From: Siphonodentalium dalli
Taxonomy: Eukaryota; Mollusca; Scaphopoda; Gadilida; Siphonodentaliidae
DNA: 64,000 nucleotides
NCBI GenBank assembly: GCA_032622095.1
Contig: CP136065.1
Coordinates: 35,994,732-36,058,731, forward strand
Direction of reading: 5' to 3'
The notes beneath the pieces are model-generated. The model saw nothing but the letters and a program-made list of their open reading frames with translations, did not search any database and was not told where the DNA came from. The translations under genes were made by a program, and so were the position numbers. Shown here in pieces: positions 32,220-41,390 of this stretch (positions are counted from its first letter, which is position 1; each line of letters begins with the position of its first letter).

Positions 32220-32237
32220 CCTGGCGGCCGGACCGAG

Positions 32238-34377
32238 TTAACGTAAATGGGGGGGGGGGGGGGTGGAGAGTTTATTGTCATGTCGACCAATGAGAAGTTG
32301 TTATTCGATAGTTGTTGTCAGAGGATTATAGCTTGGTGAGAGTTCACTCTAGCCTAACCAGTCGAGTCAGCAAGTCACATTTATACATATATATATATAT
32401 TGTAAATATTACAAACCATTGGATGAGCCAATTTGGAAATCCAATGTTTTAAAATTCAATCTCATTCTCAAAAGCTTGCTGGACCAGGACGTTTTAAAGA
32501 AAAAACATGTTCAGTATCTAATTGCAAAACCTGAATCCAATAATAGGACATTTTATTTGCTTCCTAAAATACATAAACCTTTGAGCTGTTGGACTAATCC
32601 ATACACACCTCCCGGCCCCCGATCATCTCTGACGTCGGCTCGGAGTCCTACCACATTTCGGAGTTTATTGATTTCTATTTTAAACCAATTGCTACCCGCC
32701 ATCCGAGCTATCTAAAAGACACGGAGGACTTCCTCATTAAATTGTCGAAAATTGAAGTCCCATCTTCTGCTTACCTAATTAGTCTCGACGAGGAATCTAT
32801 GTATACAAATATTGGAATCGATGCCGGATTAAAGTCAATTAAGAATGCATTTGATTTTCACCATGATCCTCATCGACCTGGAGATGAAATACTTCAATTA
32901 TTAGAACTGTCCCTTAAAGGGAATGACTTTGAATTTAATGGACGATATTATTTACAGGTATCCGGCTGTAGTATGGGCAAGAAGTTTAGTCCTAATTTTG
33001 CCTCAATTTTTGTTGCAGAGTGGGAGAAAGGCGCCCTAGCCAAATGTCATAAACAACCATTAGCCTATTATAGATTCTTGGACGAAATATTTATCATTTG
33101 GACTCATGGTCTGGGTGAGTTTAGGGTGTTCTTGGACATCTTGAACAGTCATGACGAATCAATCAAACTCAAAGAATCAATATCGCAAACCAGCATTGAT
33201 TTCCTTGATTTAACAATATTTAAGGGCCCACAATTTACATCATGCAACATTTTAGATACAAAACTTTTTACGAAACCAACGGATTCTCACCAGCTACTTC
33301 ATCGTAAATCTTTCCATCGCCAAAACTTTTCAATGGATTGATTAAATCTCAAATCATTCGATATCACCGGAACTGCACGAACAGAAGCGACCTAAATCAA
33401 GCTTGTTCGGTGCTTTTCCAGGCTTTACGACCGCGCGGCTACCCTAGTAGACTACTGCGCCAAGTAAAGTCCGAAACTATCAGAGAATTGGAATCGTTAC
33501 GCCATGACCCAACATCGACTGAACCAACAAGGATACGGCACAATCGGCCGGTGTTGGGTAATGGTTCAGCCTCATTTTGTCACAAAAAACGATGTTACAT
33601 CAATACAATGGGATATCTCAATACTAGTAACACTTTCACCAGCGAACAAACACGCATATCGTATCAAATGCATAGCGAACTTAATTGTGATTCTAAAAAT
33701 GTAATTTACTTAAGCACATGCAAAAGATGCCGTACACAATATGTTGGACAAACAAAAACCTCTCTCAAAGTTAGAATGTCTAATCATCTTTCCAGTGTTC
33801 GCAAAAAACTCGACATGCAAATTTCCGATCATTTCAACTCATCTAATCATGACATTAAATCCCATTTCAGCTTTCAGCCAATAGAACAGACACCAATTCT
33901 AGCCGACGAAGACCAAACCGATTCAATACGCCTAGAGCGCGAAAATCATTGGATGGGCGTACTTAAAACATATCTTCCGTTCGGACTTAACATTGACTAC
34001 AAAGGTGTTTCTCGAAATTTCTTGTGCTTTCCTCTGATCTACAATCGTAGAAATGTGGAAATCGCAAACATTTTCAGAAAAAACTTTGCATTATTAAACA
34101 CTAAATTGACCGAGCCTCTCGACAAACGGGTGATTATTGCCTACAAGAAAAATCCCAGTTTGAGAGATATGTTAGTTCGATCAAGACTCAGACCTTGATT
34201 AACTTGCAGTTCAATTAGCTTTTTAGCAATTTCAACATCATTATCCTTTGTTTGTGCTCAACACAATATTTTATGTCAATTTCCGACACAACCTAACAAA
34301 ATTTAGCTAGTTCCATAGAAATAATTACATAAGAAATCGGATAACCGACCTGTGCCAGTGCCCTCCACAATTTCCAA

Positions 34378-34438
<61 letters not shown>

Positions 34439-34440
34439 TA
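32238..34440 (+). mobile_element. Penelope-like element, 5'-truncated and decayed
   Basis: A ~147-base leader (32238-32384), also found alone at 48175-48322, and a TA run precede the coding remnant. The remnant encodes a reverse transcriptase followed by a GIY-YIG endonuclease, the defining order of Penelope-like elements. The element ends in (TA)n(CA)n microsatellite at about 34378-34440. The start of the coding region lacks the N-terminal part of the protein. Confidence 0.85.
32404..34198 (+). pseudogene. Penelope-like reverse transcriptase with GIY-YIG endonuclease, frame-broken
   Basis: Three frames are used in turn. 32404-32715 has YYKPLDEP near its start and FYLLPKIHKP. 32742-33341 (readable from about 32620) has the palm region with DEESMYTNI, CSMGKKFSPNFASIFVAEWE and YYRFLDEIFIIW. 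33338-34198 has the remaining C-terminal part and a GIY-YIG domain: VIYLSTCKRCRTQYVGQT, SLKVRMSNH and a conserved HF region. Frame changes lie near 32620 and 33330. The normally invariant acidic pair in the Y-R-F-L-D-D motif reads D-E here, so the polymerase would be impaired even if frames were intact. Confidence 0.85.
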
Positions 34441-34444
34441 CATA

Positions 34445-37020
34445 TACATTCATATCATATAATAATATGTCTACATTATTCATTTAAGATTGGTGGTCAA
34501 CAATGTATATCAATTCCATATATATTCCATCCATAGGGGGTCAACAATGTATTTGAATTCCATCCATTATGATACGGTACATCATGACTGGGTAGGACTG
34601 TGTTGTGTCAATTCCATCCATCGTGATATATCATGACTGGGTTGAACTTAGTTGTAATTTTCATTTGAGGGTGCGGTCAATAATACATTCTAGTTAGATC
34701 CATTGTGACTTGACCATTTGACAATGCAATGCATTTGACAATATAATATTTATATAATGACTTGGTAGAACTCACACATATGCACACCGACACACAGTAT
34801 TCCTTTAAGGGTGGGGTCAAAAATGCATTTCAATTTCATTTGTTCTGTTATATCATGACTGGGTATGACTTAGTTCTGTCAACAATAAATATATTTTTTT
34901 CATTGTGCATTATGACATGTCAAAATTAGGTAGGACTTAGCTGTGTCTGCAGTATTTTTTCATTTATAATTTAGTCATGCATGTCAACAGGGAATTTAAT
35001 TTAATCCTTTCTGATATATCACTTATGACTTAGCTGTTCAGAAATAAGTATATTATTTATAATTTATTCATGTAGGAGTGGGTTCCATGCATGAGTGGGG
35101 TCATAAATACATTATAATTCCATTCATCGTGACTTGTAGTGAATGGGTAGAATTGAGCTTTGTCAACAATAGTAACTTTTTAAATTATTCCTTTAAGGGT
35201 GGGGGTCAAAAATGCATTTAATTTGTTATGTTATATCATGACTGGGTATGACTTAGTTCTGTCAACAATAAATATATTTTTTTCATTGTGCATGATGACA
35301 GGTCAATATTAAGTAGGACTTAGCTGTGTCAGAAATATTTTTCATTTATAATTTAGTCATGCATGTCAACAGGGATTTTAATTTAATCCTTTCTGATATA
35401 TCACTTAGGACTTACCTGTTCAGCAATATAAAGTATATTATTTATAATTTAGTCATGCAGGAGTGGATTCCATGCATGGGTGGGGTCACAATTGCATTAT
35501 AATTCCATTCATCATGACATGTAGTGAATAGGTAGAACTTAGTTTTGTCAACAATAGTAACTTTTTATATTATTCCGTTAAGGGTGGGGGGAAAAAAATG
35601 CATTTCAATTTCATTTGTTATTTTATACATGACTGGGTATGACTTAGTTCTGTCAACAATAAATATATATTTTTCATTTTGTATTATGACATGTCAAAAT
35701 TTGGTAGGACTTAATAGCTGTGTCAGCAATATTTTTTCATTTATAATTTAGTCATGCATGTCAACAGGGAATTTAATTTAAACCTTTCTGATAAATCACT
35801 TAGGACTTAGCTGTTCAGCAATAAGTATATTATTTATAATTTGGTCATGCAGAAATGGGTTCCATGTAGGGGTGGGGTCAACAATGAAATTCCATTTCTT
35901 TTAAGGGTGTGTGTCAAAAATGAATTTCCATTTATTCTTTTAATGTGGAACAGTGTATTTAAATTACATAAATTGTGAAATATCATGGTGGGACATAGTT
36001 GTGACATTCTGATATATCACTTAGTACTTAGCTGTATCAGAAATAAATAAATAATTTATAATTTAGTTACACAGGGTGGGGTCAACTATGAAATTCAATT
36101 TATTCTTTTAAGGGTGGGGCCAACTATGAAATTCAGTTTATTATTTTAGGGGTAGGGGCCAGCTAAGTGTATTCCCTCTACATTATGACATCATAACTGG
36201 GTAGGAAAACAAATATATCATTTCTAATTTAGTTGTACAAGTCAGCAATGAATTTAATTTCATCCATTCTGATATATCACTTAGGACTTAGCTGTATGGG
36301 CAGTAAATATATTATTTATAATTTAGTCATGTTGGTGTGGGGTCAACAATGATTTTCAATGTATTCATTTAAGGGTGGGGCCAACAAGTGCATTCCAATT
36401 GCATCCACTGTGACATCATAACTGGATAGGACATAAGTATTGTAACAACAACAATACTTGTACATTGATAATGTATCCATTTAATGGTGGGGTAAGAATT
36501 ATTCAATTCTATCCATTATGATATATCATGACTTGGTAGGACTTAGTTTTTGTCAACCAAAAGTATATTTTAATTTATTCAATGTATTTCAGTTACATCC
36601 ATGACATAATGAATGGGTAGGCATTGGCTGTTATCAATAAATATATTATTTCTAATTTAATTGTGCACTTCAGCAATGAATTTAGTTTCATCCATTTGTG
36701 ACATCAATAATTGTACATCTGTTATTTATTCATTTAAGGTTGGGGTAAGAATGCATTTCAATTCTATCCATTATGATATATCATGACTTAGTAGGACTTA
36801 GCTCTGTCAACCAAAGTATATATTTTTAATTCATTCATTAATTACATCCAATGTCATATGCCTCTGTACGACTTAGCTGTATCAACAACAACATATTAAT
36901 TATATCTGTTTGATCAACAATGAATGTTATTCCATCCATTCATATAATTATATATAATGACTTGATAAAACTCAAGAGTGCTAAATATATACTATTGTTA
37001 TAAATTATTAACGAGACTTG
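34445..37020. repeat. AT-rich degenerate tandem satellite, about 2.5 kb
   Basis: Phrases such as GGGTGGGGTCAA.AATG, TATATCATGACTGGGTA, GACTTAGCTGT.TCAG.AATA and ATTTATAATTTAGTCATGCA recur throughout with irregular spacing. The best-preserved unit is long (for example 34856-35170 resembles 35230-35550 and 35630-35890). No coding potential. Confidence 0.8.
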
Positions 37021-37055
37021 AGTGGGTTAGGTCATAGTATAATCTAATCTATGAT

Positions 37056-37616
37056 TTGCTTCATGTCCTTACAATATACGTTACCAATGGTATCTTCCCT
37101 TCTAAATATGCATGGAAAACTCTGGTTCGCGATAAGATTCTTGCTTATGACAATGCCATATGGAAATCAACCGTGTTATCAGATCAAGAATTGGCAATAT
37201 TTTCTCATTTCCACAATTCTCTAGATATGTCTCCACTGTGGCATGCGTGTAAATCCCAACCATCAGAGAAATATATCTTCTTGCTTATTGTCCGTTTGGT
37301 GGCTCACACCGCCTATAGGGACAAAGGTAAATGCCGCAAATGTGGACTTGTATATGAATGTATTGTACAACATGTATTTTGTGACTGTGTAGCTCTTGCT
37401 GATGTTAGGAATATTGTATGGTTCGATATTATTGACCAATTCGGCACCGAAACATTCGTATTTCTTGATAACCTAGATCCTTATCAACTATTGGGCTGCT
37501 ATCTCGGCCACCCGCCGTTAGAAGTTCCTGATGTGCTCCATACCGACGAATTAGTCTTGTTCTTCTCACGTTTAGCAGAAAATATTTGGAAATTTTACCA
37601 TCTAGATACCGGCTAA
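37056..37616 (+). pseudogene. LINE ORF2 C-terminal fragment
   Basis: A 186-residue open frame ending TAA. It carries the cysteine/histidine pattern typical of the region after the reverse transcriptase in many non-LTR elements (CRKCG, then HVFCDC), flanked by SPLWHACKS and a C-terminal FFSRLAENIWKFYH. The polymerase core is absent; upstream is satellite DNA. A short 3' tail (37617-37735) leads into TATG/TA microsatellite. Clade assignment is uncertain. Confidence 0.6.
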
Positions 37617-37734
37617 TATCGCTCTGTTAATTAATACAAGGTCACCGGAACTTAATAAACCTTTGACCTCTGACGAACGATTACATCGTTCTGAGTATAT
37701 ACGACCCACAATAAAATTGAGACTATAAGCATAT

Positions 37735-37833
37735 ATATGTATGTGTACGTGTGTATGTATGTATGTATGTATGTATGCGTATGTGTGCGTGTATGTACAT
37801 GTGTATGTGTATGTATGTATATGTGTGTATGTG

Positions 37834-37871
<38 letters not shown>
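37735..37871. repeat. (TATG)n / (TA)n microsatellite
   Basis: Alternating GTATGTGT-type runs followed by a pure TA run (about 37838-37870). It sits between two LINEs that face each other tail to tail. Confidence 0.95.
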
Positions 37872-37872
<1 letters not shown>

Positions 37873-37899
37873 TATAAAGTGTTGATAACTATATGCACA

Positions 37900-38429
37900 G
37901 ATATATATATAGTAGAAATGATTAAGGTGTCAGCGTCTATCCGTGGCGATGGAGAGTCCATTACCACTTCGGGCGGTGCATCGATTTCGGCTGCGCGGGA
38001 GGTGTCGCCTGGTGTGGCATCAGTCGATTTCCTCTTTTTCCATGCAGCCAATCTCTCTGTGTCTCTCTTTTTCCTGGATGGAGTCTTTTTCTTTCGCTTC
38101 TTCCTGGCTGGTTTGGTAGTTTCCAGTCCTCTCCCGGTAGAGAGCCCTGATAAGGGCTTTGCCGGGCAGGACTGGAAGTCCAAGACCAACTGGTATCCGC
38201 CTGTGTGTGCATGGAGTGACCAGCTCACACAAGGCGCGACATGCATGGAGTCCAGCATTGTTGTGATAGCATTCGGGATTATCGGTGGCGTAGTCATCCT
38301 GAGAGCTGGCGATCCTAACTCTCTGGGTGTGAATTGTGAAATCGAATGGCATGCATGCCTTTGTTGTTGAGTCGTTTCCGGCCGAAGGCCGGGTAGGGTG
38401 GTCGGACTGCAGTGTGCAAGTCCCTTCAC
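37900..38429 (-). CDS. Basic-motif frame at the 3' end of the Jockey-type LINE
   Basis: An open frame begins at 38429 downstream of ORF2 and runs through the microsatellite to 37602; only the first ~170 residues look like protein. Residues 76-134 contain TGGYQLVLDFQSCPAKPLSG, a lysine-rich stretch and SRKKRDTERLAAWKKRK, similar to the segment encoded at 16194-16421 on the plus strand. It could be a third ORF, a captured exon or part of a 3'-transduced element. Function unknown. The C-terminal residues after ~170 are microsatellite translation. Confidence 0.4.
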
Positions 38430-38533
38430 CCTTTCTTGATTTTTCGATGGGGATCGATCTTGTGGCTGTCGTCGTTACTGTGGTTGGAGGCAAAGCGGCG
38501 GAAGCGTGGTGGAGTCGTCATGTGCTGTCGAGG

Positions 38534-40312
38534 TTATATGGGTCTGTCTGTTGCGTCTAGTTGTAGGATGGACTTTGTCTTTTTCGTGGTGAGTAGTTGA
38601 TTTCTAACTTGTAGTTCTAGGAGGAGTGGGCTGTTGTCTAGTCGGGATAGTGTCATGTTTCTGAGATCCATCAGTCTTTGCTTGATTGTAGGTATGTTCG
38701 CTGCGTCGTGGAGGGCGTTGATCGGTGTCCATGGTGGTTGGCGGAGCGCGATGCGGAGTGCATGGTTTTGGACTTTCTGTAGTTTTTCAATGTATGTCTT
38801 TGGGGCTGCTGTGAGGACGGCAGCACCGTACTCCATGACTGGTCGGACGTAGATTTGGTAGAGGTTGATGAGGGTTTGGATGTTGGTTCCCCAGTCTGTT
38901 CCCAGGAGGCATCGTAGTAGATTTGTTCTTTTTCGGGCTTTGTCGGCTATCTTGTTGATGTGAGGGATGAAGGTCATTTGCTGGTCTAGTGTTATTCCTA
39001 GTAGGATCGCTTGGTTGGATGGTTGGATTGTCTCGTTGTCTATCTTGATGTTGATGGATTGTGTTGTTTTTCTTCTGTGGAATATGATGAGTTGGGTCTT
39101 TTTGGCGTTGAGTTTAATTCTCCATTTTGAGCACCATGTTGATAGGTCGTCGAGTGTCTTTTGTAGTCTTTTCTGTAGGATTCGGGGGTTTGTATGAGTC
39201 GTCCAGAGTCCTAGGTCGTCGGCGAACTGTGATATTTCAACGTTGTTTCTCTTGTCTATGGGTAGGTCGTTGGCGTAGATTAAGAAGAGGAGTGGGCTTA
39301 GTACAGATCCTTGTGGTGTTCCGGCGCGTAGGTGGACTGGGTTTGATGTTTCGTTGTTGATGCGGACGCTGAGTTGACGGTCTTGAAGGAATGAAGAGAT
39401 GAGGCGTGTGTATTTTCTTGCAAGGTTGAGGTGGCTGATCTTGTATCGGAGGCCGTCGTGCCATACTGAGTCGAAGGCTTTTTCTACGTCTAGGAAGACT
39501 GCGCCTGTTGTCCAGTTTTTTCCTAGGGATAGTCGGACGTCTTCTGCTATTCTGATGATGTGTTCTATGCCCTCTTTTCCTTGTCGGTAACCGCGCTGCC
39601 ATGGATTGAAAAAGTTGGAGGAATCTAGGTGGTCTCGGAGTCTGCTGCTGATTATTCTCTCGAAGAGTTTTCCCGTACATTGGAGGAGGCTGATGGGTCG
39701 GTAGTTGCTGGGGATGGATCGGTCTTTGTCTGGCTTTGGGATCATTACTCCTACTGCTGTTTTCCATGCTGTTGGGAAGTATCCAATGGTTAGGCATGCG
39801 TTGAAGAGTAACAGTAGTCTGGCGAAGAAGGCTGGTGGAGCTTGTCGAAGTATTGTGTATGTGATGCTGTCGTTGCCTGGAGCTGAATTGTTTTTTCCCT
39901 TCTTTAGATTGGATATTATCTCTTCGTGTGTGATGGGTGATGCAATGGGAAAGACTTCATCCGGGTCGCTGTCGGTGTTGTTTAGTGGTTGGAAGAGGTC
40001 TGGATTGTCTTTGATATGGTTTTCAACGGTCGTTTTGAAGTTGTCGTCGTATGCTGTGCCTTGGTGGGTGTTGTGGATCATTTTTAGATTTTCAGCGAAG
40101 GTCTCTGCTTTTTCGTTGTCTCCTGAGGTAAGGTTTCCGTCTGATTTTTTTAGGGGTTTTTCTGTTTTGTTGTTGGTTATTCCGGTGCCGGTTAGGGTTT
40201 TGAATGATTTCCAGAAGTTTTTGTTCATTTTCATGTTGCCGAGTTCTGTTGTTGCTCGCTGCCAGGATTCAGATTTTTCTTTTTTCACTGCTGCTTTGAC
40301 TTGTTTGTTCAT
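38534..40312 (-). CDS. LINE ORF2, reverse transcriptase part
   Basis: An open 592-residue frame with the non-LTR reverse transcriptase motifs in order: SAPGNDSI at 143-150, NYRPISLL at 203-210, FLDVEKAFDSVWH at 273-285, AGTPQGSVLSP at 330-340, and the catalytic FADD at 363-366. A thumb region with LGITLDQQMTF and a C-terminal tail follow. Catalytic residues look intact. The true ORF2 starts upstream at 41390 in another frame; a one-base shift near 40310 separates the parts, and the ATG at 40312 is not the natural start. Confidence 0.9.
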   Translation of the reverse strand: MNKQVKAAVKKEKSESWQRATTELGNMKMNKNFWKSFKTLTGTGITNNKTEKPLKKSDGNLTSGDNEKAETFAENLKMIHNTHQGTAYDDNFKTTVENHIKDNPDLFQPLNNTDSDPDEVFPIASPITHEEIISNLKKGKNNSAPGNDSITYTILRQAPPAFFARLLLLFNACLTIGYFPTAWKTAVGVMIPKPDKDRSIPSNYRPISLLQCTGKLFERIISSRLRDHLDSSNFFNPWQRGYRQGKEGIEHIIRIAEDVRLSLGKNWTTGAVFLDVEKAFDSVWHDGLRYKISHLNLARKYTRLISSFLQDRQLSVRINNETSNPVHLRAGTPQGSVLSPLLFLIYANDLPIDKRNNVEISQFADDLGLWTTHTNPRILQKRLQKTLDDLSTWCSKWRIKLNAKKTQLIIFHRRKTTQSINIKIDNETIQPSNQAILLGITLDQQMTFIPHINKIADKARKRTNLLRCLLGTDWGTNIQTLINLYQIYVRPVMEYGAAVLTAAPKTYIEKLQKVQNHALRIALRQPPWTPINALHDAANIPTIKQRLMDLRNMTLSRLDNSPLLLELQVRNQLLTTKKTKSILQLDATDRPI

Positions 40313-41390
40313 TGAGTTGTAGAGATGTTTGTAGTGGGGGTCTCCTGGATTTTTCTGCTGGAGTCTTCGTAGTTTTCGGGCATGCTATGTCTAGGGCGGA
40401 GTCTATGGTTTTTGAGAGCTGTTGGCATGTAGTGTCGATGTTGGTTGTTGTCGTGATGGATGGGATGTCTATGTTGTCGGTGATGTGTTGTCGGAAGAGG
40501 TCCCAGTTGGCTTTTTTGAGGTTGCGGCGCATAGTTTTCTGGTGGCGATCTACGCTGGCGTTGCTGATCTTGATGTGGAGGGGTAGATGGTCGCTGGAGA
40601 TGTCGTCTCCTACTTGGCACTGGAATCCTTTTGTGGTGATGGATGGGGTGGCGATGGCTAGGTCGAGGATGTCCCATGTGTTGGTTGGAGCGTGGCAATG
40701 TGTTGGTTCATCTTCGTGGTTCAATATGATTAGATCTAAGTCTTCGATGATGTCAAACATTCGGTCACCGTTAGTGTTCGTCAGGTTGCAGCCGTAGATG
40801 GTGTGTTTCGCGTTGTAATCTCCGATGAAAATGCATTGTCGATGTGTAGATGTGTAGCGGTTGAAGGAGGATCTGTTGAGTTCTGTGGATGGTGGGTTGT
40901 ATGTAGCTACAATGGCAGTCTTGATGCCACGTATGGTTATCTCAACTGCCAGGGTCTCTTCGTCTATGTCTTCTGTGTTCAGCATGGCGTGTTTCAGGTC
41001 TTTGTGTATGAGTAATGCAACACCTCCCCCCTGGGAGTTCCGGTCTCGGCGCGCGATTTTGTAATTAGTGAAGGTGATCCGGCTATTGTCGTCGAGCTTG
41101 GTCTCATTAATGGCGATTATATCTGGTTGATGGTCGGTGATGTATTCTTGTAAGATTTGGCGCTTGTGTGTTAAACCGTTGATGTTTATGTGGAGCAGGT
41201 GCAACAGGCAATCAGGCGATTTCCTGTTGTTCTTTGAGTGAGTCGTGTCAGCCATTGTAGGTGTGACAGTTGAGTCTTGTTTTGGCGTTAGTGTTGTTTT
41301 AGCGTCTGAATGTGAATTGCTGTATGGCTTCCGCGCTGAGTTGGGTTCTGTAAAAGGTGTTGACGGCTTCGCTGACGTGTTGGCTGACAC
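40269..41390 (-). CDS. LINE ORF2, AP-like endonuclease part
   Basis: A 373-residue open frame from ATG 41390. After a ~60-residue linker come endonuclease motifs: HININGLTHKRQIL, INETKLDD, GGGVALLIH, IFIGDYNAKH, TWDILDLAI and SSDHLPLHI. Together they are the asparagine, glutamate, aspartate and histidine positions expected for an apurinic-type endonuclease that nicks target DNA. The frame runs out at 40269 after overlapping the reverse transcriptase frame by 44 bases. Its start overlaps the end of ORF1. Confidence 0.85.
   Translation of the reverse strand: MSANTSAKPSTPFTEPNSARKPYSNSHSDAKTTLTPKQDSTVTPTMADTTHSKNNRKSPDCLLHLLHININGLTHKRQILQEYITDHQPDIIAINETKLDDNSRITFTNYKIARRDRNSQGGGVALLIHKDLKHAMLNTEDIDEETLAVEITIRGIKTAIVATYNPPSTELNRSSFNRYTSTHRQCIFIGDYNAKHTIYGCNLTNTNGDRMFDIIEDLDLIILNHEDEPTHCHAPTNTWDILDLAIATPSITTKGFQCQVGDDISSDHLPLHIKISNASVDRHQKTMRRNLKKANWDLFRQHITDNIDIPSITTTTNIDTTCQQLSKTIDSALDIACPKTTKTPAEKSRRPPLQTSLQLNEQTSQSSSEKRKI

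Larger units (their letters stand above)
25712..32220 (-). mobile_element. Academ-like DNA transposon with long terminal inverted repeats
   Basis: About 6.5 kb is bounded by inverted repeats (25712-26183 and 31737-32219) that enclose one minus-strand coding unit. The unit spans a transposase-like frame (28723-31209), a PIN/FEN1(XPG)-like nuclease frame (26993-28777) and a cysteine-rich CXC segment (26722-26970). Combining a transposase with an XPG-type nuclease is the hallmark I associate with the Academ superfamily. The placement is provisional because I cannot run a profile search. No target duplication is convincing; the right end abuts a Penelope-like insertion and may be trimmed. Frame breaks show this copy is at least partly decayed. 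Confidence 0.65.

Noticed and set aside
32419-34198. An LTR retrotransposon or retrovirus reading of this region
   Set aside because: There is no gag, protease or integrase. The polymerase is of the Penelope type and is followed by GIY-YIG.
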